Shown: positions 50,045-60,990, numbered from the stretch's first letter. The stretch is 64,000 nucleotides of DNA from Aeromonas rivipollensis (GCF_010974825.1 NZ_JAAILA010000003.1:124001-188000); one strand, 5' to 3'. Made by a program: numbers and translations. The notes: a model not told the origin generated them from the letters alone.

Positions 50045-52054
50045 TTATTCTCCAGTATAATCCAAAAAGAAATCGCTATTTTCACCCCATTTATTTTTAA
50101 AATAGGATGCATTACGATTGAAAAGATTTACATAAAAATCGCTTTCTGAATTTGCCTTCGTGGTTTGATGCGGTTGATGTCTAATGCCAGATAGATCTCT
50201 ATAGCATATTTTGAATCCAATATTTTTTATCTGGAAAGAAAGATCTGTATCCTCAAAACATGTAGGATCATATTTTACATCGAATCCATCTATAGAACAA
50301 AAAATAGATTTTGGCATAAACATACCACAAGTCGCAAGATATCCTATGTCATTGCGATACCCTACTTGGATTGCTGTCGAATTCATAGCTCTATTAGGAC
50401 AATAATCTGTTATCATACCCCCCAAATCTGAGCGGTGCTTATCAAACCACCCAGCACCCCATCCAATTGCACCAATCATGACATCTCGGTTCATAAGTGA
50501 TAACGCCTCCTCAAAACATGAGGAAGAAGTGAACCATTGGTCAGAATCGAAAAATACAATATATGGAGCAGTTGCTAACGAGGCCCCCAGATTTCTACCA
50601 GATGAGCACCCATTAATAGGATTCTTAACGATTCTCACTGTTGGGAAGTTGTCTCTTACATACTCATATCCACCATCACTACTATTATTGTCTACAACTA
50701 TAATTTCTTTAAGATAAAAACTACAATGCTCGATTAAAGTTGTAAGACACCTACCAATAATTCCTGCGTTGTTGTGAATTAATATTATCGCACTGACTGC
50801 ATTAGAATACTCAGGCTTGGATGATGGCATTAGCTTGTCAAGACGAGCAAACCAAGAATTATTAGAAATAAAAATATCATTAGCTTGAGCAACATCAAGG
50901 GTATTTGTTTCTAACAATACTGATTTACAGAGATCACTAAACTCCTTCTTATCGTTAGCAATGCACACACCTGGATAATCAACAATTTCAGGAAGAAATG
51001 AAGAAACGACTTTCTTACCCATAAAAAGATACTCAAACACTTTGATAGGAGAAACGGCATCCGAAATTTTACCAGGAACAAAAGGCAATAATGTGAAATC
51101 ACAGTAATGTAAGTAACTAGGTAATTCTTCGATATTCTTTGCACCGAGATATATTATATTATGGTAGTCATTTATTTTTTTATCTTGTGGTTTATCACCA
51201 ATAAGAATGAAGGCAGTCTTAGGATTATTTATCGCAGCATGTTCAAGATAATCCCATGCAAACCACTCCCCATAAAGAGAACCAAAATACAATGCAATGA
51301 AATCAAATCCTGATGGATAATCGATTGGCTTTACGAACCGCTTGTATTTATCAAAAATGTATTCATTTGCAGCATTAGGTAAATACATAGCATCTGCTCT
51401 CCCCCTTTGCTTCAACTTCTCAACAAGAACTTTTGCTGTCCCTACGACAAGCACTGACTCAGTAATGAAACGTTGATAAATATTAATATCAAACCAGTCT
51501 CCACCTAAACTTGTCTCCCAATCATCAATTAACTCAAAAACTGTTTTTAAACCACGTTGATTAAACTTTTCGAAAAAAGGTAATGCAGCAGGATGAGGAT
51601 GCTCAATAATAAGTGTTGCCGTAGACGATATTTTCTCCATAAGAGTAGTAGCATCTATGCTATTAATATAGAGGTGCTCAATGCCTTGAATACTTACCTC
51701 CGAGTCTAGGTGGCATCCTTTTTCAAAGTCAAACTTTTTATAGATATAAAGGTAAACAACTTTCCTGCCTGCTTTTACCGCCGCTCGCGCTAACTGAGCT
51801 GAACGTTGTCCACCACCGACATCATCAAATGGGACACCTGAGATAATTACTACATCATCACCAATATTGGTGCCAGCACTTTCATGAACAATTTTAATAG
51901 GGCTTGTGATATAACTATACTCTACCCCATTTAATCTTCTATTGATCCACTTGGCTGCAACTCTAGTTACACCTTTAACGCCACTTTTTTTATATACAGG
52001 AATAGCTCTTTTTACTAGATAGCTGGCATTTTTAACATACCGTGAAAATGACAT
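50045..52054 (-). CDS. Two-domain glycosyltransferase (GT-B plus GT2)
   Basis: A 669-residue fusion. Residues ~50-390 are a GT-B (family 4-like) domain: VVIISGVPFDDVGGGQRSAQLARAAVKAGRKVVYLYIY, YLPNAANEYIF, ALYFGSLYGEWFAWDYLE and DFTLLPFVPGKISDAVSPIKVFEYLFMGKKVV. Residues ~410-650 are a GT2 domain: VSAIILIHNNAGIIGRCLTTLIEH, VVDNNSSDGGYEYV, GCSSGRNLG, VFFDSDQWF (DXD) and DPTCFEDTDLSFQ. Such a protein may add two sugars in sequence, as seen for other bifunctional O-antigen transferases. Donors unknown. AT-rich codon use indicates transfer. It ends four bases before wecB. Confidence 0.85.
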   Translation of the reverse strand: MSFSRYVKNASYLVKRAIPVYKKSGVKGVTRVAAKWINRRLNGVEYSYITSPIKIVHESAGTNIGDDVVIISGVPFDDVGGGQRSAQLARAAVKAGRKVVYLYIYKKFDFEKGCHLDSEVSIQGIEHLYINSIDATTLMEKISSTATLIIEHPHPAALPFFEKFNQRGLKTVFELIDDWETSLGGDWFDINIYQRFITESVLVVGTAKVLVEKLKQRGRADAMYLPNAANEYIFDKYKRFVKPIDYPSGFDFIALYFGSLYGEWFAWDYLEHAAINNPKTAFILIGDKPQDKKINDYHNIIYLGAKNIEELPSYLHYCDFTLLPFVPGKISDAVSPIKVFEYLFMGKKVVSSFLPEIVDYPGVCIANDKKEFSDLCKSVLLETNTLDVAQANDIFISNNSWFARLDKLMPSSKPEYSNAVSAIILIHNNAGIIGRCLTTLIEHCSFYLKEIIVVDNNSSDGGYEYVRDNFPTVRIVKNPINGCSSGRNLGASLATAPYIVFFDSDQWFTSSSCFEEALSLMNRDVMIGAIGWGAGWFDKHRSDLGGMITDYCPNRAMNSTAIQVGYRNDIGYLATCGMFMPKSIFCSIDGFDVKYDPTCFEDTDLSFQIKNIGFKICYRDLSGIRHQPHQTTKANSESDFYVNLFNRNASYFKNKWGENSDFFLDYTGE

Positions 52055-52100
52055 AGTATTTTACCTAAATTTTCGACTCGGTGGATATAAACTTTTAAAA

Positions 52101-53522
52101 TTAAGGATTATTGACGATTACAGAACTATCTATATCCCTTACAGACATTATCTTTTGTAACTCCGCCTTTAATTTTGCAATGTAAATCTCTTTATCCTCT
52201 ATATATTCACGTGCTTGTTTAAGTTGTTTTTTATAATCTTCAATTAAAACATCATTATTATTAATGGACATAATATTAATTAATGGCAATAATTGCCGCT
52301 GTTGCAAACTAAGACTTTCATATTGTACATATATTATTTCAGATAACTTTAACAGCAGGTGATTACTATTAAAAAACTCAAAGTAATCATTTGATTTTTT
52401 CAAGTTAACGAATAAATCAACCAATAAAATCTCTTCTGTAATATTGGCTTTCGTCAACTCATTTATGAAAGTCCCCCATACGTTAGCTTCATTTGCGTAT
52501 TTATATATATAGCACCTGTTATATTTTAAATTTCCTTCATGAAAGGTAGTGTTTAAGTCACTACGCATTTCCTCTGCAGATATGTTATCTAACCCCCGTC
52601 CAGAATAATTTTCCCTTCTTGCATGTAAAAGCAAAGTAGTCTGTACTGCACCTTTCACTCCATCATAGCCAACTAAAAATGCAGGTTTGCCAGAAGCACA
52701 AGCCTCTAAAATAACTCTCCCCATACCAGCGACACCCGAATATTTGTGAATGTTGCTCTTTATATCTAAACTTGCAGGTTTGAGTTCTACAAAATCTGAT
52801 AATGATAACTCGTTTAGCTTTAACATTAAGTCGACTTTGTATGGTCCATCCCCTATAACAGTGAGCCCCGTAATACCGATTGACTTTGCCTTTATAGCAA
52901 AATCTATCAAACCAGTAGATTTTTCTTCATCTAATCTACTAATAAAAACCCACTGACCATATAGAGATAACTTTTGAGTAGTATTCTCTGAAGGTATAAA
53001 ACTGTGTACATCTACGGCATTTCTGCAAATCAATAACTTATCTTTTTTCAAAAGACTTAATGGTAATAAGTCTCGCGTTTCCTCCGAAACACATAGTATT
53101 TTTTCTGCAGATGGCAGTATGATATACTTAAATAAAAAAATATATATGTAACCAAAATAGTTTGGTATTGATGCGGGGCCATGTAGACTTATTACATGCA
53201 TCTTCTTTTCTAACTTAGCAGCAAACCCTCCTATAATATGTGATATAAAAGGATGTGTATGTATCACATCTATTTCCCATTCTGATATACAGCGCCTAAC
53301 ATTTTCGATTATTTTTATGAATTCACATGAATTTAATTTATTACTTAACTCACCTAAATACTCTACGTCTTTGAAGCCACTATTAGCAATATACTTACGG
53401 TCACCATCACCAACAGCTAGATATAATTCATGCCCTAAAGATGAGAGATGATTTACATAACCGATAATTTGGCTTTCTAAGCCTCCTAATATAAATTTAT
53501 CTGTAATAATCAATATTTTCAT
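52101..53522 (-). CDS. Family 4 glycosyltransferase with C-terminal coiled coil
   Basis: A 473-residue GT-B enzyme. N-domain: MKILIITDKFILGGLESQIIGYVNHLSSLGHELYL and IDVIHTHPFISHIIGGFAAKL; C-domain: WVFISRLDEEKSTGLIDF near 195, VIGDGPYK and SGVAGMGRVILEACASGKPAFLVGYDG near 262, where the Glu of the E(x7)E motif lies. The last ~100 residues hold a charged coiled coil (VLIEDYKKQLKQAREYIEDKEIYIAKLKAELQ) that most GT4 enzymes lack. The tail could hold partners together or position the enzyme. The next gene upstream is wzt. Donor unknown; very AT-rich. Confidence 0.83.
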   Translation of the reverse strand: MKILIITDKFILGGLESQIIGYVNHLSSLGHELYLAVGDGDRKYIANSGFKDVEYLGELSNKLNSCEFIKIIENVRRCISEWEIDVIHTHPFISHIIGGFAAKLEKKMHVISLHGPASIPNYFGYIYIFLFKYIILPSAEKILCVSEETRDLLPLSLLKKDKLLICRNAVDVHSFIPSENTTQKLSLYGQWVFISRLDEEKSTGLIDFAIKAKSIGITGLTVIGDGPYKVDLMLKLNELSLSDFVELKPASLDIKSNIHKYSGVAGMGRVILEACASGKPAFLVGYDGVKGAVQTTLLLHARRENYSGRGLDNISAEEMRSDLNTTFHEGNLKYNRCYIYKYANEANVWGTFINELTKANITEEILLVDLFVNLKKSNDYFEFFNSNHLLLKLSEIIYVQYESLSLQQRQLLPLINIMSINNNDVLIEDYKKQLKQAREYIEDKEIYIAKLKAELQKIMSVRDIDSSVIVNNP

Positions 53523-53539
53523 ATAAGTAATACCTACAA

Positions 53540-54838
53540 TTAGCTATTGATAGTCACCTCTGTATCTAAAGATGCAATGCCACTACTTTTTAACTCTGGT
53601 TGTACAACTTTAAATATCAACGCATCCGTTCTCCTATCAAGATAGGACATTTCTAAATTCAGCAATTTTTCCGCTATTGCAAATGTCACAAAATATGTCC
53701 CTGGACATAAGTCAACTTTTATATTAAAAGTAACTTTATATTTTTCACCCGGTTGTGCTTTAGTAATATTCTTCTTATGATACATCGTACTGGTACCAAA
53801 GACACTGACCCCCTCTACAGTTCGAATTAAGATGCCTACTTGAATTTCATCAATCGGTGTTAGCACCTCAAAAAACACATCAAAAAACACTCTATTACCA
53901 GTATAGAAAAATTCTTTTACTTGTCCACTGAGGTCCTTTATTGAAAAATCTCTTATATGTGCAGCTGATACAACTTTACGCTCTGAAGGACAAGAGTCAT
54001 TAATATGCTCTTGCTGTATTACTTTATCCTCAGAATAGGATTCTAATTTTCCATATTCAGAACTGTTGGATTGGTTCAAAAACCTTAAATAAGTACTTTC
54101 ATCTGAATAGAGCAATGCATGGTATTGATCTATTATATCTTTTGTCTGCCCAATACCATGAATAATGCCTTTATGTAACAATATTGCTCTCTGACAGAAT
54201 TTTTCTATAGTTGCGGTCGAATGAGTCACAAGCAATATGCTACAACCATTGAGACGTAGCCTTTCTATATAGTCATAACATTTTCTCTGGAACTTCTCAT
54301 CTCCGACAGCAAGGGCTTCATCAACTATCAGTATTTCTGGTTCAATGCATGCTTGAACAGCAAAGGCAAGTCTGACAGCCATACCACTTGAATACGTCTT
54401 TACTGGTTGCTCTAGATGTTCCCCTATATCAGCAAACTCTATTATTTCTGGCAGTTTACGTTCCATTTTTTCACGGGAGATACCTAATATTGAGCCATTT
54501 AAATATATATTTTCTCGCCCTGAAAACTCCGGATTAAAGCCAGATCCTAATTCTAAAAGAGCAGCAACAATACCGTTGGTTTGCACATGCCCTAAAGAGG
54601 GTTGCAGTGTCCCGGTTATTATTTGCAGCAGTGTGCTTTTACCACTTCCATTTCGTCCTAAAATCCCAACAGTTTCTCCTTTTTGGAGCTCAAATGAAAC
54701 ATCTTTTAACGCCCAAAACTCATTATAGTATTTTTTCCCCGAACGAGAAAAGATCTGCTTTAGCCGATCTTTCGGATTGGTATACATCTCATAACATTTT
54801 GAGATACTTGAAACAACTATGGATGGATTATATGACAT
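53540..54838 (-). CDS. wzt: Wzt, O-antigen ABC transporter ATPase with C-terminal carbohydrate-binding domain
   Basis: Drives export of finished O-polysaccharide across the inner membrane. The 432 residues split into an N-terminal ATPase (~240 residues: GILGRNGSGKSTLLQ Walker A near 60, YSSGMAVRLAFA signature near 150, EILIVDEALAVGD Walker B near 170) and a C-terminal ~150-residue beta-sandwich (VVSAAHIRDFSIKDLSGQVKEFFYTGNRV, FNIKVDLCPGTYFVTFAIAE). Such a domain in E. coli O8/O9a Wzt recognises the capped end of the polymer. The ATG overlaps the wzm stop by 11 bases. It is AT-rich but the ATPase is well conserved. Confidence 0.93.
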   Translation of the reverse strand: MSYNPSIVVSSISKCYEMYTNPKDRLKQIFSRSGKKYYNEFWALKDVSFELQKGETVGILGRNGSGKSTLLQIITGTLQPSLGHVQTNGIVAALLELGSGFNPEFSGRENIYLNGSILGISREKMERKLPEIIEFADIGEHLEQPVKTYSSGMAVRLAFAVQACIEPEILIVDEALAVGDEKFQRKCYDYIERLRLNGCSILLVTHSTATIEKFCQRAILLHKGIIHGIGQTKDIIDQYHALLYSDESTYLRFLNQSNSSEYGKLESYSEDKVIQQEHINDSCPSERKVVSAAHIRDFSIKDLSGQVKEFFYTGNRVFFDVFFEVLTPIDEIQVGILIRTVEGVSVFGTSTMYHKKNITKAQPGEKYKVTFNIKVDLCPGTYFVTFAIAEKLLNLEMSYLDRRTDALIFKVVQPELKSSGIASLDTEVTINS

Positions 54839-55655
54839 CAGCAAAACCGTCTCTTGTTTTTTTAAACCAGAAATATCCTAAGTAAAACAGAAATAGTGAA
54901 AAACACAGCCATCCAAACCATGCGGTCCAGTCAATGCCAACCCCAATAATCATCAGGGCCCTTACCTGCTCAACAATAAATGTCAATGGATTCATCTTCA
55001 TAACAAATTGATAGTCAATAGGTAAAGATGATACAGGATAAAAAATTGGAGACAAAAACATCATCATTGTTGTGATTAATACAACCACTTGGCCTATATC
55101 TCTCAGATACGTCCCTAGTGAGGCTAGAAAAAATGAAATACCCAATGTAATGAATATCAAGGGAACTATTGCGACAGGAACCAATAATATTGTCGGGTTT
55201 ACATACCCAAATACCATAACATAAAACGTAATCCAAACCACTAAGCTTGCACAAAAATTAAACAAAGATGATAACAACACTACTGGTGGTAAAAGTTCTA
55301 ATGGGAATATAACTTTCTTGACAAAGTTAGCATTGGAGACTATTAGTCCAGGAGCTCGATTTACACATTCTGAAAAAAGATTATAAACAATAAGTCCGGA
55401 AAATAATACTAGAGCAAACTCTGTCTTTGAATCACTCCCCCCAGGCCACCTGGCCTTAAAAACAACACTAAATACGAAGGTATATACAGCTAACATCACA
55501 ATAGGAGTTATTAATGACCAGAGAATACCTATAATTGACCCTTGGTATTTAGAAAACACATCCCTTTTTGCTAAATTAAAAAAAAGCTCTCTGTATTTAT
55601 ACATAATATGAAAGAAATCAAATAAATTATAATTTTCTTTTTTCCTATTATTCAT
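54828..55655 (-). CDS. wzm: Wzm, O-antigen ABC transporter permease
   Basis: The channel subunit of the ABC-2 type O-antigen exporter. The 275 residues have six membrane segments and the family blocks LAKRDVFSKYQGSIIGILWSLITPIVMLAVYTFVFSVVF near 30-70, SNANFVKKVIFPLELLPPVVLLSSL near 110 and LGTYLRDIGQVVVLITTMMMFLSPIFYPVSSLP near 180. Two in-frame starts are possible; the ATG is used although its ribosome-binding site is weak, with GGAG 13 bases upstream. It is the first export gene after rmlC. Confidence 0.93.
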   Translation of the reverse strand: MNNRKKENYNLFDFFHIMYKYRELFFNLAKRDVFSKYQGSIIGILWSLITPIVMLAVYTFVFSVVFKARWPGGSDSKTEFALVLFSGLIVYNLFSECVNRAPGLIVSNANFVKKVIFPLELLPPVVLLSSLFNFCASLVVWITFYVMVFGYVNPTILLVPVAIVPLIFITLGISFFLASLGTYLRDIGQVVVLITTMMMFLSPIFYPVSSLPIDYQFVMKMNPLTFIVEQVRALMIIGVGIDWTAWFGWLCFSLFLFYLGYFWFKKTRDGFADVI

Positions 55656-55726
55656 AATTCTTATCAAACTCCACTATAGGAAATATACTGTCGCATTTTT
55701 CACTTACTGAAAACATTTCAACACCT

Positions 55727-56272
55727 TCATTTACTATTGTAAGAAATCGGATTAGCATCCTTTTCTGACATTATATAAGAACTAACATTCTTCAGTTCAG
55801 GCCAGCTAATAGCAATTTTTTCATCACACCAATTTACTATACGCTCTGATTGAGATGAATAGTAATTAGTAACCTTATAAACCACCTCGGCTATTTCGCT
55901 CATTGTAAGAAAGCCATGTGCAAATCCTTCTGGGATCCATAACTGTCGCTTGTTATCAGCTGATAGAGTAACGCCAACCCATTGCCCAAAGGTCGGCGAG
56001 CTTTTGCGAATATCTACCGCTACATCAAACACTTCACCCACAACACAGCGAACCAGCTTGCCCTGAGCATGGGGAGGCAACTGATAGTGCAAGCCACGTA
56101 ATACCCCTTTTGAAGACTTAGAGTGATTATCCTGCACGAAAGTCACCGGATATCCTACCGCCTCTTCAAATAGCTTATTGTTGAAACTCTCAAAGAAAAA
56201 GCCACGCTCATCGCCAAATACTTTTGGCTCAAAGATAAGCACGCCAGGAATAGCGGTTTTGATTACATTCAT
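55727..56272 (-). CDS. rmlC: dTDP-4-dehydrorhamnose 3,5-epimerase
   Basis: Third enzyme of dTDP-L-rhamnose synthesis. The 181-residue cupin protein shows MNVIKTAIPGVLIFEPKVFGDERGFFFESFN, VQDNHSKSSKGVLRGLHYQ (catalytic His near 63) and RQLWIPEGFAHGFLTMSE with the conserved Tyr region later (VVYKVTNYYSS). The start is the ATG matching the family; an in-frame start 25 codons upstream lies inside the end of rmlA and adds a non-conserved leader. It follows rmlA by about 60 bases. Confidence 0.94.
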   Translation of the reverse strand: MNVIKTAIPGVLIFEPKVFGDERGFFFESFNNKLFEEAVGYPVTFVQDNHSKSSKGVLRGLHYQLPPHAQGKLVRCVVGEVFDVAVDIRKSSPTFGQWVGVTLSADNKRQLWIPEGFAHGFLTMSEIAEVVYKVTNYYSSQSERIVNWCDEKIAISWPELKNVSSYIMSEKDANPISYNSK

Positions 56273-56333
56273 CTGTGTATCCACATCAAATTCAATCTTG
56301 ATTAGGGGAGCATATTCCCTCCCCCATATCACA

Positions 56334-57212
56334 TCAGGCTTTGGCAACCATTCTTAACAAATATTGCCCATATGCATTCTTTGCCAACGGTGCGGCAAGT
56401 TCACGGACCTGGTCGGCATTGATAAACTTCTGGCGATAGGCAATCTCTTCTGGACACGCGACTTTCAACCCCTGACGTGTCTCAATGGTCTGAATAAAGT
56501 TACTCGCTTCAATCATGCTTTCATGGGTGCCGGTATCAAGCCAGGCATAACCACGGCCCATCATGGCCACCGACAGATTGCCTTGCTCCAGGTAGATACT
56601 GTTCACATCGGTGATTTCCAGTTCACCACGCGGCGACGGCTTCAGGCTCTTGGCGATCTCCACCACGCTGTTGTTGTAGAAATAGAGGCCCGTCACTGCA
56701 TAATTGCTCTTGGGCTCCAACGGCTTCTCCTCCAGTGAAATAGCGATGCCCTGCTTATCAAATTCCACCACCCCATAACGCTCAGGGTTATTCACGTGAT
56801 AGGCAAAGACGGTGGCGCAGCTCTCTTTGGCCGCAGCCGCCTCCAGCTGTTTCTGCAGATTATGGCCATAGAAGATGTTGTCGCCCAACACCAATGCACA
56901 AGGGTCTGAACCGATAAATTCTTCGCCCAAAATAAAGGCTTGCGCCAGGCCATCCGGGCTCAGTTGCACCTTGTATTGCAGATTCAAGCCCCACTGGCTG
57001 CCATCACCCAGCAGTTGTTCAAAGCGGGGGGTATCTTGCGGTGTGCTGATGATCAAAATATCGCGAATACCGGCCAGCATCAGGGTGCTCAGTGGGTAGT
57101 AGATCATCGGCTTGTCATAGATGGGCAGTAGCTGCTTGCTGACAGCCATGGTGACGGGATAGAGACGGGTGCCAGATCCACCGGCCAGAATAATACCTTT
57201 ACGTTTGGTCAT
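56334..57212 (-). CDS. rmlA: Glucose-1-phosphate thymidylyltransferase
   Basis: First enzyme of dTDP-L-rhamnose synthesis: dTTP + glucose-1-phosphate to dTDP-glucose. The 292 residues have [16 protein letters not shown] at the start, [25 protein letters not shown], the Asp of [10 protein letters not shown] near 110 and the allosteric YGVVEFD and EEKP blocks, with [10 protein letters not shown] and [11 protein letters not shown] near 225. Length and motifs fit RmlA exactly. The gene is GC-richer than the transferase genes that follow. A terminator-like hairpin lies upstream between rmlD and rmlA. Confidence 0.96.
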   Translation of the reverse strand: MTKRKGIILAGGSGTRLYPVTMAVSKQLLPIYDKPMIYYPLSTLMLAGIRDILIISTPQDTPRFEQLLGDGSQWGLNLQYKVQLSPDGLAQAFILGEEFIGSDPCALVLGDNIFYGHNLQKQLEAAAAKESCATVFAYHVNNPERYGVVEFDKQGIAISLEEKPLEPKSNYAVTGLYFYNNSVVEIAKSLKPSPRGELEITDVNSIYLEQGNLSVAMMGRGYAWLDTGTHESMIEASNFIQTIETRQGLKVACPEEIAYRQKFINADQVRELAAPLAKNAYGQYLLRMVAKA

Positions 57213-57240
57213 GTTGCTTACTTCTTATTTTTTAAACTGC

Positions 57241-57269
57241 AAAATAAAAGGGTGGCCTGATGCCACACC
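57241..57269 (-). terminator. Terminator-like hairpin between rmlD and rmlA
   Basis: On the minus strand GGTGTGGC-ATCAG-GCCACCC, with one mismatch, is followed by TTTTATTTT. It is inside the operon, 30 bases before the rmlA start. Confidence 0.65.
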
Positions 57270-57324
57270 TTTACATTTTATCCCTGCCGACAAGGGATGC
57301 GTTCAACACATCCTTGCCAGTGAT

Positions 57325-58212
57325 TTACTTGCCCAATATCTCGGCCAACATCCTCTCCACACCGACTTTCCAATCCGGCAGTACCAATTCGAAGGTTCGC
57401 TGGAATTTGCTGGTATCAAGGCGGGAGTTATGGGGGCGTTTGGCCGGAGTCGGGAAGGCGCTAGTCGGGACCGCATTGAGCTGCTTGACCGCCAGTTCAA
57501 CCCCTGCCTCTGTGGCTTTGGCAAACACCAACCGTGCGTAGTCAAACCAGGTGGTGGTACCGGAGGCGATCAGGTGGTATAGCCCAGCGACCTCAGGTTT
57601 ATTCTGCGCCACGCGGATCGCATGAGCGGTGCAGTCGGCCAGTAGTTCGGCTCCGGTTGGGGCGCCAAACTGATCATTGATGACCGACATTTCACTGTGC
57701 TCCTTGCCAAAGCGCAGCATGGTCTTGGCAAAGTTGGCACCACGGGCGGCATATACCCAGCTGGTGCGGAAGATAAGATGGCGAGCACAAAGCGCTGCTA
57801 CCTGTTCCCCTGCCAACTTGGTCTCCCCATAGACGTTGAGCGGTGCTGTCTCATCGCTCTCGACCCAAGGGCGTTCGCCACTGCCATCGAAGACGTAATC
57901 GGTGGAGTAGTGAACCAGCCAGGCACCCTGCGCTTCGGCTTCTTTGGCAATCGCGGCCACGCTGGTGGCGTTGAGCAGCTCGGCGAATTCCCGCTCGCTC
58001 TCCGCCTTGTCGACGGCGGTGTGGGCCGCTGCATTGACAATCACATCCGGCTTGAGCAGGCGCACTGTTTCGGCCACCCCGGCAGGGTTGCTGAAATCAC
58101 CGCAATAATCGGTGGAATCGAAGTCGACGGCGGTGACTCGGCCCAACGGGGCGAGTGAGCGCTGCAACTCCCAGCCTACCTGGCCATTCTTGCCGAACAA
58201 CAGGATATGCAT
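57325..58212 (-). CDS. rmlD: dTDP-4-dehydrorhamnose reductase
   Basis: Last step of dTDP-L-rhamnose synthesis. The 295-residue extended SDR shows LLFGKNGQVGWELQRSL at the start, VNAAAHTAVDKAESE near 60, HYSTDYVFDGSGERPWVE near 103 and NVYGETKLAGEQV (YxxxK) near 128, followed by FRTSWVYAARGANF. The ATG has GGGGAG nearby, 29 bases after the rmlB stop. The order rmlB-rmlD-rmlA-rmlC is the one found in many Enterobacterales and Aeromonas O-antigen loci. Confidence 0.96.
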   Translation of the reverse strand: MHILLFGKNGQVGWELQRSLAPLGRVTAVDFDSTDYCGDFSNPAGVAETVRLLKPDVIVNAAAHTAVDKAESEREFAELLNATSVAAIAKEAEAQGAWLVHYSTDYVFDGSGERPWVESDETAPLNVYGETKLAGEQVAALCARHLIFRTSWVYAARGANFAKTMLRFGKEHSEMSVINDQFGAPTGAELLADCTAHAIRVAQNKPEVAGLYHLIASGTTTWFDYARLVFAKATEAGVELAVKQLNAVPTSAFPTPAKRPHNSRLDTSKFQRTFELVLPDWKVGVERMLAEILGK

Positions 58213-58241
58213 CAGGCACGCTCCCCGTAGTTTTGCTCGAT

Positions 58242-59297
58242 TCAGGATTGATAGGCCCCGCTCTTGACGTTACCGACCCACTGCTGATTTTCCAGGTACC
58301 ACAGCACGGTTTTGCGAATTCCGGATTCGAAAGTCTCTTGTGGTTGCCAATCCAGCTCGGAGCTCATCTTGCTGGCATCGATGGCATAACGGCGGTCGTG
58401 ACCGGGGCGGTCGGTCACATAGGTGATTTGGTCGCGATAAGATCCTGCTTTCGGCACCATCTCATCGAGCAGATCGCAGATGGTATGCACCACCTCCAGG
58501 TTCTGCTTCTCATTGTGACCACCGATGTTATAGGTCTCGCCCACCACACCAGTGGTCACCACCTTGTAGAGGGCACGAGCGTGATCTTCCACATAGAGCC
58601 AGTCACGGATCTGATCTCCCTTGCCATAGACAGGCAACGGTTTGCCATCTAGTGCGTTGAGGATCACCAAGGGGATCAGCTTCTCGGGGAAGTGGAACGG
58701 GCCGTAGTTATTGGAGCAGTTGGTGACCACGGTCGGCAAGCCGTAAGTACGACGCCAGGCACGGACCAGATGGTCGCTCGATGCCTTGGAGGCAGAATAG
58801 GGGCTGCTAGGAGAATAGGGGGTGGTTTCGGTAAAGAGCGGCAGTTCAACGCCGGGGGCCACCTCATCGGGATGAGGCAGGTCGCCATACACCTCGTCAG
58901 TGGAGATATGGTGGAAGCGGAAGGCCGCCTTACCCATCTCGTCCAGACCATTCCAGTAGGTGCGAGCAGCTTCCAGCAGCATGTAGGTGCCGACGATATT
59001 GGTTTCGATGAAATCGGCAGGGCCGGTGATGGAGCGATCGACGTGGCTCTCTGCCGCCAGATGCATCACGGCATCGGGTTGGTGGGCGGCAAAGACGCGA
59101 TCCAGCTCGGCGCGGTTGCAGATATCTACCTGCTCGAACGCATAACGAGCGCTGGCTGAAACCTCTGCCAAGGACTCCAGATTACCTGCATAGGTCAGCT
59201 TGTCGAGGTTGATCACTGAGTCTTGGGTATGCTGGATAATATGGCGAACCACGGCAGAACCAATAAAACCGGCACCACCAGTCACAAGGATTTTCAT
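58242..59297 (-). CDS. rmlB: dTDP-glucose 4,6-dehydratase
   Basis: Second step of dTDP-L-rhamnose synthesis. The 351-residue SDR has [16 protein letters not shown] at the start, [23 protein letters not shown] near 82, [12 protein letters not shown] near 128, [17 protein letters not shown] (YxxxK) near 165 and [26 protein letters not shown] lies eight bases before the ATG. It is the first gene of the O-antigen operon, but the JUMPstart element that should drive it is now 1.66 kb away because an IS element lies between. Confidence 0.96.
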   Translation of the reverse strand: MKILVTGGAGFIGSAVVRHIIQHTQDSVINLDKLTYAGNLESLAEVSASARYAFEQVDICNRAELDRVFAAHQPDAVMHLAAESHVDRSITGPADFIETNIVGTYMLLEAARTYWNGLDEMGKAAFRFHHISTDEVYGDLPHPDEVAPGVELPLFTETTPYSPSSPYSASKASSDHLVRAWRRTYGLPTVVTNCSNNYGPFHFPEKLIPLVILNALDGKPLPVYGKGDQIRDWLYVEDHARALYKVVTTGVVGETYNIGGHNEKQNLEVVHTICDLLDEMVPKAGSYRDQITYVTDRPGHDRRYAIDASKMSSELDWQPQETFESGIRKTVLWYLENQQWVGNVKSGAYQS

Positions 59298-59676
59298 TGG
59301 AAGGTTCCTGATTTCAATATAACGAAATGGAAAGGCAAGATTTTTTGTAATGATTTACTGCTGTACGCCACCGTAATTTCTCTGTGAGAAATAAAAATGC
59401 AGCTGTGGTGACATAGTAAAATGTTGGTCTACTCACGGCGAAACACTTTGAAGGTGTGTTCCTAAAGTGCTTGAAAAATGGCCTCCTCACTTTATTGAGC
59501 CCAATTATTCCAAAAGTATCGCTTTCATTTACTTCAAAACTACCTAAATGGGCCTCCTTAGAGGCCCAGTTGATGGCTGAGAATTGCTGCGCATGAAATC
59601 TGAACACTTTGAGAACACAACCTAGCCCAGCAAATAAGATCAAAAGAGTATGTGGCACAACACACATGAGTATGTT
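59298..59676. other. rmlB-proximal part of the O-antigen operon leader
   Basis: An AT-rich untranslated leader, about 380 bases, ending at the IS. It contains a GGGCCTC-GAGGCCC hairpin. A minus-strand frame of 117 codons runs through it, but it has no ribosome-binding site or known relatives and is not called as a gene. Confidence 0.6.
59550..59567. other. Hairpin in the O-antigen operon leader
   Basis: A perfect seven-base stem, GGGCCTC / GAGGCCC, with a four-base loop, about 250 bases before rmlB. On the minus strand ATTTAGG follows, so it is a weak terminator candidate or a leader RNA structure. Confidence 0.4.
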
Positions 59677-59744
59677 TGTAGTGGTCTAATCATCCCGGAC
59701 ATCATTTTAGGTGGTACAGTCGCCACCATGACTTGAGGTGTTCA

Positions 59745-60907
<1,163 letters not shown>

Positions 60908-60954
60908 CCACTACAGTTCTATGTCAGGCAAAACTATTCAAACAGGCAAAGACA

Positions 60955-60990
60955 TATGCTACCGCCCTTGAGTTACAGCTCCCAACATGC
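60955..60990 (-). promoter_or_regulatory. JUMPstart element with ops site, O-antigen operon
   Basis: On the minus strand GGGAGCTGTAACTCAAGGGCGGTAGC matches the capsule-locus copy in its GCTGTAACTCA and GGGCGGTAGC parts and ends in the ops core. A TATGAT sequence about 35 bases upstream (61023-61028) is a possible -10 box. It should lead the rmlB operon, but an IS lies 37 bases downstream. Confidence 0.87.

Noticed and set aside
59314-59667. A 117-codon minus-strand frame in the O-antigen leader
   Set aside because: No ribosome-binding site, no recognisable domain, low-complexity mix of hydrophobic and basic residues. It lies where an untranslated JUMPstart leader is expected.
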